From contig WRDM01000009.1 in NCBI GenBank assembly GCA_009783465.1, positions 1 through 64,000 on the forward strand: a stretch of DNA of 64,000 nucleotides, written 5' to 3'. The notes beneath the pieces are model-generated. The model was not told the origin of the DNA, made no database searches, and saw nothing but the letters and a program-made list of their open reading frames with translations. This document shows, one piece after another, positions 1-8,205 of the stretch. The position numbers and the translations under genes were made by a program. The DNA is from Phycisphaerae bacterium. GTDB taxonomy: Bacteria; Planctomycetota; Phycisphaerae; SM23-33. Every line of letters starts with the position of its first letter. Positions within the stretch are counted from its first letter, which is position 1.

Positions 1-1
1 C

Positions 2-565
2 ACGGCCGTGCCCGCCCAGCCGTACTGGTGGCGCATGTGGCGCTGCATGGAGCACGTGGGCATCAAGGTGTACGGCGAATGCACGATGGGCTGGAAGGGC
101 GCCAACGTGATGGTCGGCGGCGACGGCGACGAGCACTATCTGTGGCTGTTCCAGATGGGCTGGTACGTCGGCGCCCACGGCCAGGCGGTGCTGGGCGATC
201 CCGAGCGGACGCACAAGATTTTCCAGTTGTACAACGGCGTCAATTACGTGCGGAATAATCCGAAACTCGCGGAGGTTCGGCGGTACGCGCTGGAGTTCAA
301 CAAGAAGCATCCCGCTCCGGACTGGATCGAGTTTAAGAATCTGCGGCAGCTCGACGAGATCGAGTACGTAGGGCAGATCGGTGAAAGCCCTGTTGCCGCC
401 GGCATCACGCGGACGACGGACGAGAAAACCATGACGATCAAGGTCCGCCCGTGGGTCTGGGATGACGTGGTCTGGCACTATAACGACGGCACCAGCGTCG
501 TCTACCCCGCCTACGACAAGATCGATTGGGAAAAGGAAGCCCCGGCAAAGGAAAAGCAGCCGTAA
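2..565 (+). CDS. C-terminal part of an unrecognised protein (5' end outside window)
   Basis: The reading frame is open to the first base of the window, so the GTG at position 8 in the ORF track is probably internal and only the C-terminal ~187 residues are present. The visible part is rich in aromatic residues (YWWRMWRCM, HYLWLFQMGWYVG) and ends in a charged EAPAKEKQP tail. I see no motif that names a family. The aromatic content and neighbouring secreted and carbohydrate-related genes would fit the end of a large secreted or glycan-acting protein, but that is inference. A large hairpin element follows the stop codon. Confidence 0.6.
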   Translation, partial: TAVPAQPYWWRMWRCMEHVGIKVYGECTMGWKGANVMVGGDGDEHYLWLFQMGWYVGAHGQAVLGDPERTHKIFQLYNGVNYVRNNPKLAEVRRYALEFNKKHPAPDWIEFKNLRQLDEIEYVGQIGESPVAAGITRTTDEKTMTIKVRPWVWDDVVWHYNDGTSVVYPAYDKIDWEKEAPAKEKQP

Positions 566-591
566 ACGAGTGAAAAACGTGCACGAACAAC

Positions 592-698
592 CGTTTTCAC
601 CGGCTTGCCGCTTTGCGCTGTAAACCGTTCCAGCCGCCCGGACAGTGTCCTGGCGGCTGGAGCATTTTACAGCGCAAAACGGCAAGCCGGTGAAAACG
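592..698. repeat. Hairpin element, TGCC-TTTTGCG core family (copy 1)
   Basis: Arms of 33 nt at 592-624 and 666-698 are reverse complements with one mismatch, and contain GGCTTGCCGCTTTGCGCTGT and its complement. A second stem (CCAGCCGCC / GGCGGCTGG, 630-638 and 652-660) is nested inside. It lies between the first gene and the next gene on the same strand, so it could act as a transcription terminator for the first. The same core recurs through the window. Confidence 0.85.
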
Positions 699-851
699 AT
701 TTCACGACCCCCGCTCGCTGAATTGCCCCGGTTTTCGTGTTTGGTTTTCCATGTCCGGTTTTCCGTTGACAGATTGCCGTTTTGGTTTATCCTGAAGCGC
801 GAGGTTTTTCGTAATTTTCGTGCTTTCATTTTGCGCTGAGAGGAGCAACAA

Positions 852-1694
852 ATGAACCGATTCGCAGTGGGTGTGATTGTTGGATTGTTTTCCGTTTCCG
901 CCATGGCGGCGCTGCCGGATGTGTCCGGAACGTTGCTGATTCATCTGGATGCTGCCGATGCGGTGACCAACGGCGACGGGAAGGTCGAATGGATGGCCGA
1001 CGGCAACTATGGCGGCCTGTTCACCGTGCCTTTCGGCAACAGTCCGACGATTGTTGACGACGCGTTGAATGGCCTGCCGGCGGTTTACTTCGACGGCAAC
1101 GCCGGCAACGTGCTGCGAGGGCCGACGCCTACCTCGCATACCCAGATCTCTGGCGCCCAGTACACGTTCTTCTTTGTTCTCGTCGACACGGCGAGCACAA
1201 TGGGGTTGTTTGATTCGGCCCACAACAGATCGGCCCCCCTGCGGTTTTTGACCCCGGACCGTTTGTATATGCACGACGACGCCGCGTTTCCCATTTCGCT
1301 CCCGGAGGACACAAGCAACGGCGTGCTCTTTGGCTTCACGCATTTTGGCGTTGCTGGCAATGACGACAATTGGAATGCCGGCACGGGCAATTCGCGTACC
1401 TGGTACAGCTACATCAACGGCCAGCAGGACCAGTACCTCTTCCAGAAGGGCCAGATCGTAGCCTGGTTCGAACCGCAGTTTGGTGCCATTAACGGCGGCA
1501 ATGACGGCGGCGGTGCACAAAGCTTTTTCACGGGCGGCATCGCGGAAGTGATTATCTTCGACGGCGTGCTGAGTGACGACGACCGCAAGGCTGTCGAGGC
1601 CTATCTCATGGGCAAGTACGGCATTCCCGAGCCGGCGACGATGAGCTTGCTGGCCCTGGGCGGCTTGGCGCTGCTTCGTCGGCGGGTACGGTGA
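852..1694 (+). CDS. PEP-CTERM protein with LamG/lectin-like body
   Basis: 280-residue secreted protein. The N-terminus MNRFAVGVIVGLFSVSAMAAL is a signal peptide with an AMA cleavage site, and the C-terminus is a PEP-CTERM sorting signal: IPEPATMSLLALGG, a short hydrophobic helix and RRRVR. Such tails are normally processed by an exosortase and lead to export and envelope attachment; no exosortase gene lies in this window. The body (LLIHLDAADAVTNGDGKVEW, ISGAQYTFFFVLVD, AEVIIFDGVLSDDDRKAVEAYL, MGKYGI) has the pattern of concanavalin/LamG-type jelly rolls found in planctomycete surface proteins. The start follows GAGAGGAG by a good distance. Next gene is another PEP-CTERM protein 75 nt downstream. 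Confidence 0.8.
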   Translation: MNRFAVGVIVGLFSVSAMAALPDVSGTLLIHLDAADAVTNGDGKVEWMADGNYGGLFTVPFGNSPTIVDDALNGLPAVYFDGNAGNVLRGPTPTSHTQISGAQYTFFFVLVDTASTMGLFDSAHNRSAPLRFLTPDRLYMHDDAAFPISLPEDTSNGVLFGFTHFGVAGNDDNWNAGTGNSRTWYSYINGQQDQYLFQKGQIVAWFEPQFGAINGGNDGGGAQSFFTGGIAEVIIFDGVLSDDDRKAVEAYLMGKYGIPEPATMSLLALGGLALLRRRVR

Positions 1695-1769
1695 GAGGTT
1701 TTCGTTTCGGTTTTCCAGGATGTACGGATTTCCCTGAACACATAATCTCAAGAGATTAAGGAGTGTCAC

Positions 1770-2801
1770 ATGTTCACACGTGGTTTGCTCGTGGCGGCCG
1801 TTTGTGCGGCGGTGTCGCTGCCCGCGGCGGCGGGGATCTCGCCCGGCACGGGGCAATTGAGTGGGATCAATTTCGTCGGCGGCTACCTGAACGCCGATGA
1901 CCGGATCGGGTTTGCCAACGACGGCAAAGCGAGCAGCAGCCTCGATTTCAATCAATGGTGCGCGGTGGTCTGGGCCCAGCCGCAATGGTTCGACCTGATC
2001 ATTGTGGAGCAGTATTACTCGGGCCCGTTCGCTCCGTATGTCATCGAGGTCGCCTACACGGTCCCGAACGGCTGGACGCAGGCGGACGGCGTGGAGGGTT
2101 GGGCGTGGACGCCGTGGGTTGGGGCGGACGGCTCCACGACGTTCAACAGCGCGGGGTTTACGTTCAGCCCTGGCGCGGAAATTGCCGGCGTGCGGTTTGT
2201 GCGGAGCGAGTATTTGTGGCATCTGGAGGATCCAGTAAACAATACGATGACCAACTTCAGCCGGATTCGCGAAATCTGGGCCTTCGAAAAGTACGAAGGC
2301 AACCTGTCGTCGCTGGCCACCTTCTCGGCCGTGGGCTGGACGGGCGGGGGCACGAATGTCACGATGCTGAAGGATATGAACATGATGCAGCAGATCTTCG
2401 CCACCGTGGCGAACGATCTGTGCATCTACGTGGATTTCCGCGGCGCGTTGGATGACGAGGGCGATCCGCTCGCGATTACGATCGACGGGTTCATGATCGC
2501 CGGCGGGTACGCCGGTGAGCTGATGGGAAGCTTTGCGTTGCAGTACAGCCTCGACGACGGCAGCACGTGGACGACCGCGTTTGTGAACACGACCAATGAG
2601 TTCATGATCATTGGCGAGTTCGCGCCGATCACGGCGTCGTATTGGCGGTTCAATTTCACAGCCCCCGAGGAGAACGCGATCGGGTGGAGCGGCAACTACG
2701 TCCGCGTCACCGAAATCATGATGTTCGCTCCCATTCCCGAGCCGGCGACGATGAGCCTGCTGGCCTTGGGAGGCCTGGCGCTGCTGCGGCGACGGCGGTA
2801 A
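1770..2801 (+). CDS. PEP-CTERM protein with discoidin-like segments
   Basis: 343-residue secreted protein. It has a signal peptide (GLLVAAVCAAVSLPAAAG) and the C-terminal signal IPEPATMSLLALGGLALLRRRR, nearly identical to the tail of the preceding gene. The body has two segments resembling F5/8-type C (discoidin) beta-sandwiches: WAQPQWFDLIIVEQ with GVRFVRSEY near residue 150, and SYWRFNFTAPEEN..NYVRVTEIMMFA near the C-terminus. Such domains bind carbohydrates or surfaces; no catalytic residues are recognisable. GGAGTG precedes the ATG. Probably transcribed with the upstream PEP-CTERM gene (75-nt gap). Confidence 0.75.
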   Translation: MFTRGLLVAAVCAAVSLPAAAGISPGTGQLSGINFVGGYLNADDRIGFANDGKASSSLDFNQWCAVVWAQPQWFDLIIVEQYYSGPFAPYVIEVAYTVPNGWTQADGVEGWAWTPWVGADGSTTFNSAGFTFSPGAEIAGVRFVRSEYLWHLEDPVNNTMTNFSRIREIWAFEKYEGNLSSLATFSAVGWTGGGTNVTMLKDMNMMQQIFATVANDLCIYVDFRGALDDEGDPLAITIDGFMIAGGYAGELMGSFALQYSLDDGSTWTTAFVNTTNEFMIIGEFAPITASYWRFNFTAPEENAIGWSGNYVRVTEIMMFAPIPEPATMSLLALGGLALLRRRR

Positions 2802-2811
2802 CAACGTCGCA

Positions 2812-2941
2812 TTTATGCGTCTTCCCGAAGACCGAGCGGGATTGCGTGGATTTACGGAGTAGAGGATTGTCGAACGGAACGTACAATCCTTACATCCTTT
2901 AATCCGTGCAATCCCGCTCGGTCTTCGGGAAGACGCATAAA
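2812..2941. repeat. Inverted repeat with CCGAGCGGGATT core (copy 1)
   Basis: Perfect 34-nt arms at 2812-2845 and 2908-2941 contain GTCTTCCCGAAGACCGAGCG and its complement; the inner parts are also partly complementary (GGATTGT / ACAATCC). It lies between convergent genes, so it could be a bidirectional terminator. Related to 11771-11888 and to the inner stem at 15794-15833. Confidence 0.85.
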
Positions 2942-2969
2942 CAAACACGTACCGACCGGGTCGTCCTGC

Positions 2970-2993
2970 AGCGCAAAGAGGCAAGCCGTCGCG
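2970..2993. repeat. Half copy of the TGCC-TTTTGCG hairpin family
   Basis: A single arm (CAGCGCAAAGAGGCAAGCC) without a matching partner nearby, in the 3' region between convergent genes. It is probably a degraded or half element. Confidence 0.6.
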
Positions 2994-3015
2994 GAAGGTT
3001 TTCCGGTTGCCGACG

Positions 3016-3837
3016 TCATTCCGGCGGGAGGCGTTTGACCAGGTCGTCGTGGTAGAACTTCATGAGTCGGTCGGTCAGGCCTGGGCAGAAGGCGGCGAGG
3101 AGGGTGAGGAATTTCCCGCCTGCCGTCAGGACGATTTCGGGTTTTCGTTTGCCGACGGCGCGGGCGATTTTTTCGCCGACGACGTGGGCGGGCGTGAGGT
3201 GTTTAAATTTCTGAAAGCTCGAACCCGCCGCCCGCGAGCGGGCCGAGGCGACGAAGAAGTCCGTCGCGGTCAAGGCGGGGCAGACGGTTGTCACGCGGAC
3301 GTTGTAGGAGGCCATTTCCACGCGGAGGCTTTCGCCCAGGCCCACCAGGGCGAATTTGCTCGCGCAATACGCCCCGTGAAACGGCGTGCCGCGTTTTCCG
3401 ATCACCGACGAGACGTTGAAAATATGGCCGTGGCGTTGGCGCATCATGATTTCGCCGGCGGCTTGGCAGCCGTAAAAAACGCCGTGAAAATTCACCTGGA
3501 AAATCCGCTCCATGTCTTGCGGCGAGATTTCCACGACGCGCGCGAACAGGCCGTAACCGGCGTTGTTGACCATGACGTCCAGCCGCCCGAATTGTTTTTC
3601 CGTGTCGGCGACCAGCGACCGCACCTGTTCGCGGTCGGCGACATCGGTGACATGCACAACGGCCTCAATCGCATGGCCGCGCTGACTGGCGGCCTGCGTG
3701 CATCGCTCGGCGACCTGGCGAAGTTTCTCCTCTCGCCGCGCGGCGAGCACGACATGATATCCACGCCGCGCCAACGCAACGGCGGTTTCCTCACCAATGC
3801 CCGAAGAGGCGCCCGTGATGATGGCGACATGAGTCAT
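3016..3837 (-). CDS. SDR-family oxidoreductase
   Basis: 273-residue classical short-chain dehydrogenase/reductase. TGASSGIG at residues 8-15 is the dinucleotide-binding glycine motif, NNAG is at 91-94, and the catalytic Ser144, Tyr157 and Lys161 are all present (NVSSVIG..YCASK). Length and motif spacing match classical SDRs of about 250-280 residues. R34/R35 after beta-2 suggest NADP preference. Substrate cannot be inferred. The ATG begins four bases after the stop of the RelE-type toxin gene, so it is very probably the third gene of the antitoxin-toxin transcript, an unusual partner for such a module. The gene ends facing the PEP-CTERM gene. Confidence 0.88.
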   Translation of the reverse strand: MTHVAIITGASSGIGEETAVALARRGYHVVLAARREEKLRQVAERCTQAASQRGHAIEAVVHVTDVADREQVRSLVADTEKQFGRLDVMVNNAGYGLFARVVEISPQDMERIFQVNFHGVFYGCQAAGEIMMRQRHGHIFNVSSVIGKRGTPFHGAYCASKFALVGLGESLRVEMASYNVRVTTVCPALTATDFFVASARSRAAGSSFQKFKHLTPAHVVGEKIARAVGKRKPEIVLTAGGKFLTLLAAFCPGLTDRLMKFYHDDLVKRLPPE

Positions 3838-3840
3838 CGT

Positions 3841-4101
3841 TTAGAGATTGCGGTACACTTCACGGCGATGGTCGACGTCAACGACGAAGACCAGCAACTG
3901 TTTGTCAATGATGGCGTAAATGACGCGCCAGTCGCCGACACGGATGCGATAGGCGTCCTGTCCCGCGAGTTTCAGCGTTCCGTGCGGTCGGGGGTTTTTC
4001 GCGAGCAGTTCAATGCGCGAAACAATCCGCCGCTGGACATCACGGGATAGCCCTTCGATGGCACGGGCGGCTTTCGGTGCGTATTGGATTTGATAGAGCA
4101 C
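3841..4101 (-). CDS. RelE/ParE-family toxin
   Basis: 86-residue basic protein with the RelE/ParE fold signature: YQIQYAPKAARAIEGLSRDVQRRI, then LLAKNPRPHGTLKLAGQDAYRIRVGDWRVIYAI and VDVDHRREVYRNL. This pattern (beta strand, two helices, then YRIRVGDWRVIY strands and an HRREVY end) is typical of ribosome-dependent mRNA interferases of the RelE group. The start lies three bases after the stop of the antitoxin gene. Presumed activity is mRNA cleavage at the ribosomal A site, neutralised by the upstream antitoxin. The DNA-gyrase-targeting ParE branch cannot be excluded, but the RVGDWRVIY and HRREVYR pattern favours RelE. Confidence 0.9.
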   Translation of the reverse strand: MLYQIQYAPKAARAIEGLSRDVQRRIVSRIELLAKNPRPHGTLKLAGQDAYRIRVGDWRVIYAIIDKQLLVFVVDVDHRREVYRNL

Positions 4102-4104
4102 GGC

Positions 4105-4290
4105 TTATAGTCCGAGTTTACGTTTGAGCTGTTCGTGCGAGATGACGCGAAGTTTTCCTTCCTTCCATTTTTTCAACGTGGAAGCTGCCAGAGCGCTATC
4201 GCGCCGATCCTGCGCCGTCAGCCTTCGGAACTCGGCCTTGGGAACGAGGACGAATTCTTCTCCGTTCATTTTGAGTGTGGCATGGGCCAT
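4105..4290 (-). CDS. Antitoxin of the RelE-type module
   Basis: 61-residue acidic/basic small protein (MAHATLKMNGEEFVLVPKAEFRRLTAQDR..). It is placed directly upstream of the RelE-type toxin with a 3-nt gap, the usual antitoxin-first order. Its N-terminal half is like Phd/PHD-type or short RelB-like antitoxins that pair with RelE toxins: EFVLVPKAEFRRL resembles the Phd strand-helix. The C-terminal part (STLKKWKEGKLRVISHEQLKRKLGL) would wrap the toxin. It is the first gene of a probable three-gene transcript with the SDR gene. Identification rests on context more than on its own motifs. Confidence 0.75.
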   Translation of the reverse strand: MAHATLKMNGEEFVLVPKAEFRRLTAQDRRDSALAASTLKKWKEGKLRVISHEQLKRKLGL

Positions 4291-4353
4291 AAAACACCTC
4301 TACGACCATTATAACACAAGCGTGGCGAACAAGGGCAACCGGCCTTCCACATG

Positions 4354-5805
4354 TCAGGTTTTCTCCGTTTCCGCCATCGGCTCGCCGTGGAAGAACGCGA
4401 ACGCGCGGCGGATTTTTTCCGCGCGCTTACCGCCGGTGGGCGGGTCGAAGCGGGTTTCGTCGGTCGCCATTTGTGCCCTGGCCATCCGCGCCCAGCCCTG
4501 GTTCATGCCGTGCACGAACAGCGCCGTCGTCAGTGAGCGGTTGCGCCAGAGCGCTTTGAGCGTCCGCTTCCACACCCATGCCGAGCTGGCGGCCGCCTTG
4601 CGGATTTCGAAAATCGCCTGGTCCAACTCGCGGCCTGTCATTTTCGACGGCGTGTAGACGGTTTCCGTGAAGCTGTATCGTTCCCAGTCGTCGGGATAGT
4701 TGGTCGCCTGCAAACGCCCGGCGGCGTGATAGCGGTCGTACATTCGCGTGCCCGGCAGCAGGGTGAGGTTGGTGACTTGGATGATGTCGATGCCGAGATG
4801 GACGGCCTGCAGCGTGGTGTCGGCGACGGTGTCGGGCGTGTCCTCATCGGCGCCGACGATGAATCCGCCGAAGACGGCCACGCCGGCTTTGTGGAAACCG
4901 TCGACCATTTGTTTGTAGCGGTCCAGCAGTTTGGTGTTGATGCCCTTGCGGTAGGCCTTGAGTGTTTCGGGGTTGAAACTTTCGAATCCGATGAGCATGC
5001 CGCGGCAGCCGGCTTTGTAGGCCAGGCGGAGCGAGTCGACGTCCTGGCCCATGTTCATGGTGGTCTGGCTGAACCACAGCCGCTTTCGGCCGCTCTTGAC
5101 GAGTTCGGTGAGCAGTTCGCGGGCCCAGGCGATGTCGTTGTTCGACAGGCCGAAAAAGTTGTCGTCGACGACGAAGACGAACGGTTTGTCGCAGCGGTTC
5201 CATTCGTCGACGATGTCTTTGATGGGGCGTCGGCGGACGACCGAGCCGTTGAATGTCGTGACGCTACAGTAGTCGCAGCCGACGGGGCAGCCTCGGGAGG
5301 TCTGGATGCAGCCGACGTCGTATTTTCCGTTGACGGGCTGGAGGTCCTGGGCGGCTCCGCCCAGTCCGGCGGAGAGGTCGGCGAGTTGGCCTTCGTACCG
5401 TGTGGCGAGTCGGCCGGCTTCGGCGTCGGAGACGATTTGCGGCCAGCAGTCGTCGCACTCGCCGATGGCGATCGCATTGAATCGCGGCTGGGCTTCGTCG
5501 GGGCGGACGCTCGCGTGCGGTCCGCCCATGACGGTGGTCAGTCCCCGCTCGCGACACAGGGCGGCGATTTCATACGCCCGCGGCGCGGAACTGGTGTAAC
5601 TGGTGATGCCCACCAGGTCGTAGTTGTCCCGCGTCAGCCGGGCGGCGGTCTGCTCCTGGCCAAACACTTCGTCGATGATGTCCACCCGGTGCTGGCCCCG
5701 CACGCGCTCGGCGAGCACGCTCAGCCCCAACTGCGGAATGTACCGACCGATGGTGTGATATCCCTGAGAGCGGCGAGTGATCGGATTGACTAAGGCGATT
5801 CGCAT
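4354..5805 (-). CDS. B12-binding-domain radical SAM protein
   Basis: 483 residues from the chosen ATG (MRIALVNPITRR). The longer ORF start at 5886 would translate the tandem-repeat DNA upstream and is rejected. Residues ~1-140 form a cobalamin-binding Rossmann-like domain (IALVNP, LVGITSYTSSAPRAYEIA, TTVMGGPHAS). The radical SAM motif CPVGCDYC follows, with Cys173, Cys177 and Cys180 to bind the [4Fe-4S] cluster. IGFESFNPETLKAYRKGIN is the usual SAM-barrel segment. Family members perform methylations or ring and tail modifications of lipids and natural products; the substrate here is unknown. It lies upstream of the RelE module and downstream of tyrS on the same strand, separated by a heptamer-repeat element. 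Confidence 0.88.
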   Translation of the reverse strand: MRIALVNPITRRSQGYHTIGRYIPQLGLSVLAERVRGQHRVDIIDEVFGQEQTAARLTRDNYDLVGITSYTSSAPRAYEIAALCRERGLTTVMGGPHASVRPDEAQPRFNAIAIGECDDCWPQIVSDAEAGRLATRYEGQLADLSAGLGGAAQDLQPVNGKYDVGCIQTSRGCPVGCDYCSVTTFNGSVVRRRPIKDIVDEWNRCDKPFVFVVDDNFFGLSNNDIAWARELLTELVKSGRKRLWFSQTTMNMGQDVDSLRLAYKAGCRGMLIGFESFNPETLKAYRKGINTKLLDRYKQMVDGFHKAGVAVFGGFIVGADEDTPDTVADTTLQAVHLGIDIIQVTNLTLLPGTRMYDRYHAAGRLQATNYPDDWERYSFTETVYTPSKMTGRELDQAIFEIRKAAASSAWVWKRTLKALWRNRSLTTALFVHGMNQGWARMARAQMATDETRFDPPTGGKRAEKIRRAFAFFHGEPMAETEKT

Positions 5806-5860
5806 GGTGGTTTTTCGTTGCTTGTTGGTGAAATCGGTCCGTCGATTCGGGGTCGTCAGA

Positions 5861-6007
5861 GCCAGTAGCCAATAGCCAGTAGCCAATAGGTACGGCGAAG
5901 TTTGTCGTAATTCATGCGATCCAGGCGTTGGTGTCGTTTACGCTCCGTCTCGTTTTCGATGTCTTTTCGCCAATGTCGTTCCGTACTTATTGGCTGTTGG
6001 CTACGGG
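5861..6007. repeat. Heptamer-bounded element (GCCAGTA/GCCAATA repeats)
   Basis: Four 7-mers at 5861-5889 (GCCAGTA GCCAATA GCCAGTA GCCAATA) followed by GGTACGG are matched on the other side by TCGTTCCGTACTTATTGGCT and GTTGGCTACGG around 5973-6004. The ~100-nt interior ends like those at 32010-32162 and 39303-39462 (TTTCGCC..CGTTCCGTAC). It separates tyrS from the radical SAM gene, both on the minus strand. Confidence 0.75.
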
Positions 6008-7225
6008 CTAAAGAACAATCCGTCCGAACTTCAGTTTTCCGACCCGCAAGACCTGGCCGGCGTGTAATGGTATGCACGTTTTGGGATCGGTGATTTTTTT
6101 CTCGTCGAGGGAGACAGCGTTTTGTTCGACCAGCCGCCGGGCGGCGTTCTTCGAGTCGGCAAAGCCAGCCTTCAGCACCAGGTCGACGATGTTCATGGTC
6201 TCGGCGGTCGCCTTCACGTCGGGCATGTCGGCGGGGACGGCGTGCTGGCTGAAGACGCGGGCGAACTCGGCGGCGGCTTCGTCGGCGTCGGCCTGGCTGT
6301 GGAACTGCGCGACGATCCGCTTGCCGAGGATCTCCTTCGCCTGCCGCGGGTGCGTCGTGGCGGCGTCGCACAGCGCGGCGATTTCGGCGGGCGGCAGGTC
6401 CGTCAGCAGCGTGAAGTAATTGGTCATCAGGCCATCGGGAATCGACATCACCTTGCCGAACATTTCCTTGGGACTTTCGGTCACGCCGATGTAGTTGCCC
6501 TTGGATTTGCTCATTTTCTGCTCGCCGTCGAGGCCCACGAGGATCGGCATGATGACGACGATCTGCGGCGGCTGATTGTACGCTTTTTGCAAATCGCGCC
6601 CGACGAGGTTGTTGAACGTCTGGTCGCTGCCGCCCAGCTCCACGTCGGCGTGGATCATCACGCTGTCGTAGCCCTGCATGATCGGGTAGAGGAATTCATG
6701 CAGGAACACATCCTGATTTTGCGCCAGCCGCTGTTTGAAACTGTCGCGCTGGATCATTTGTGCGACGGTTTTCCTGGCGGCCATCTGGAGCACCTCCATG
6801 AACGTGAGTTTCTCCAGCCATTCGCTGTTGGACCGGACTTCGAGTTTTTCCGGAGAGAGGTCGAGGATTTTGCCGGCCTGGTCGATATAGGTCTGCGCGT
6901 TGGCGGCGATTTGTTCGGGGCTGAGGATCGGGCGGGTCTTGTTCGCGCCTGACGGGTCGCCGACGCGCGCGGTGTAGTCGCCGATGATCAGCACGGCCTT
7001 GTGTCCGAGGTCCTGAAACTGCCGCATTTTTTGCAGCACGACGGTGTGCCCGAGGTGAATATCCGGCGCGGTCGGGTCCAGCCCGAGTTTCACGCGGAGT
7101 TGCCTGCCCTCGGCGGCGGCCCGTGTCAGCCGCTGCGCCAACTCCTCCCGCGTATACATCGCCTCGACGCCGCGAGAAAGCTCCTCCACCTGTTCCGAAA
7201 CCGGTTTGTCGCTGAATGTAGCCAT
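6008..7225 (-). CDS. tyrS: Tyrosine--tRNA ligase
   Basis: 405-residue class I aminoacyl-tRNA synthetase that charges tRNA-Tyr in the cytoplasm. The HIGH signature is HLGH at residues 57-60 and KMSKS is at 237-241. Between them are the tyrosine-pocket segments (IIGDYTARVGDPSG, HADVELGGSDQTFNN). The C-terminal ~60 residues (VDLVLKAGFADSKNAARRLVEQNAVSLDEKKI) are an S4-type RNA-binding domain. Full-length for the KMSKS-type (TyrZ-like) subgroup. The last codon overlaps the end of the heptamer-repeat element downstream. Confidence 0.96.
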   Translation of the reverse strand: MATFSDKPVSEQVEELSRGVEAMYTREELAQRLTRAAAEGRQLRVKLGLDPTAPDIHLGHTVVLQKMRQFQDLGHKAVLIIGDYTARVGDPSGANKTRPILSPEQIAANAQTYIDQAGKILDLSPEKLEVRSNSEWLEKLTFMEVLQMAARKTVAQMIQRDSFKQRLAQNQDVFLHEFLYPIMQGYDSVMIHADVELGGSDQTFNNLVGRDLQKAYNQPPQIVVIMPILVGLDGEQKMSKSKGNYIGVTESPKEMFGKVMSIPDGLMTNYFTLLTDLPPAEIAALCDAATTHPRQAKEILGKRIVAQFHSQADADEAAAEFARVFSQHAVPADMPDVKATAETMNIVDLVLKAGFADSKNAARRLVEQNAVSLDEKKITDPKTCIPLHAGQVLRVGKLKFGRIVL

Positions 7226-7275
7226 AGAATGCGATTATATGAAAATAAACGGCGAATAACAAGAAACGGACGAAA

Positions 7276-7460
7276 TGTGACGAGTGACGAGTAACGAGTG
7301 ATGAGTGACGAGGATTTCCGCGTTTTGGTGAGACGATAGCATCGTGCATGTGTGGATTCGACGTGGGAGGCCGATCCATTCGTATTCATGTACGACGGTA
7401 TCGTTTCGTTTGGCTGAAATTTCGAAGTCCTCATCACTCGTCACTCATCACTCGTTACTG
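7276..7460. repeat. Heptamer-bounded element (ACGAGTG repeats)
   Basis: Tandem ACGAGTG/ACGAGTA units at ~7276-7315 face inverted units (CACTCGTCACTCATCACTCG) at ~7433-7456. The second array contains the stop codon and last residues of the ubiE-like gene. It fills the gap between that gene and tyrS, which are both on the minus strand. Confidence 0.75.
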
Positions 7461-8149
7461 TTCTGGTCGCGTTCGCCGCGAATTGCCGCCACGTTGCCCA
7501 AGCCCATGGTGCGTGTGGTTGTGTTGGCAAATCCCGCGTCGCGCAGGGTGGCGGTGAGTGTTTCGGCGTGGAGGAATGACTGCACGGATGCGTGCAGGTA
7601 ACGATAGGCGACCGGTTGGCCGGAGATGGCACCGGCTGTGCGTGGCATGATCGCTTGGGTGAACCACCGCAGCATCGTGCCGCCGGGGCCTGTCGCGCGG
7701 CAGAATTCCAGCACGACAAGCCGTCCGCCGGGGCGAAGGACGCGGTGGAATTCGCGGAGGGAGGCCCGCGGGTCGGCGAGGTTCCGCAGGCCGAACGCGA
7801 TGGTGACGACGTCGAACGCCTCGTCGGGCATGGGCAGCGCGTGGGCGTCGGCGTGGAGGTATTCGATGTCCGCCGACCGGGCCCGCGCGATCCGCAGCAT
7901 CGCCTCGCAGAAATCCGCGCCGACGACGTTTGCCCCAGCCGCCCGCAACAGCCTGGCCACGTCGCCGGTGCCGCACGCGACATCCAACGCCCGCTCCCCC
8001 GCCCGCACGTCCGCCATCCGCACGGCCGCCCGCCGCCAGGCCTGATCCCGCCACAACGTATGCAGCCGATTGTTCACGTCGTACCGCGCCGCAATGCTCG
8101 CAAACATCGCCTGAATGCGAGCAGGATCTTTTGATGGACTTGCGGGCAT
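7448..8149 (-). CDS. ubiE: UbiE/MenG-type quinone C-methyltransferase
   Basis: 233-residue SAM-dependent methyltransferase of the UbiE/COQ5 family, which adds the ring methyl group late in menaquinone or ubiquinone synthesis. Motif I is LDVACGTGDVARL (residues 55-67). The family-specific segments FASIAARYDVNNRLHTLWRDQAWR near the N-terminus, FDVVTIAFGLRNLADPRASLREFHRVLRPGG, and the Y-rich LHASVQSF region are all present. It is encoded close to ubiX and ubiA on the opposite strand, which supports a menaquinone role. The C-terminal residues RDQNSNE and the stop are supplied by the ACGAGTG-type tandem repeat. Because ubiquinone is not expected in planctomycetes, menaquinone is the likelier product. 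Confidence 0.9.
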   Translation of the reverse strand: MPASPSKDPARIQAMFASIAARYDVNNRLHTLWRDQAWRRAAVRMADVRAGERALDVACGTGDVARLLRAAGANVVGADFCEAMLRIARARSADIEYLHADAHALPMPDEAFDVVTIAFGLRNLADPRASLREFHRVLRPGGRLVVLEFCRATGPGGTMLRWFTQAIMPRTAGAISGQPVAYRYLHASVQSFLHAETLTATLRDAGFANTTTRTMGLGNVAAIRGERDQNSNE

Positions 8150-8205
8150 GAGACAGTGTAGGCGTCTGTGGTAAAAAAACGTCCGCGCGGTATGATGGTT
8201 TCGTC

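Noticed and set aside
702-2984. 760-codon minus-strand ORF
   Set aside because: It is antisense to two PEP-CTERM genes, with a composition (R/H/P-rich, no domains) typical of the shadow frame in high-GC DNA.
5806-5886. N-terminal extension of the radical SAM gene in the ORF track
   Set aside because: The extra residues (MATGYWLLAL..) are translations of the GCCAGTA-type tandem repeats; the same string appears at 39437 before another gene.
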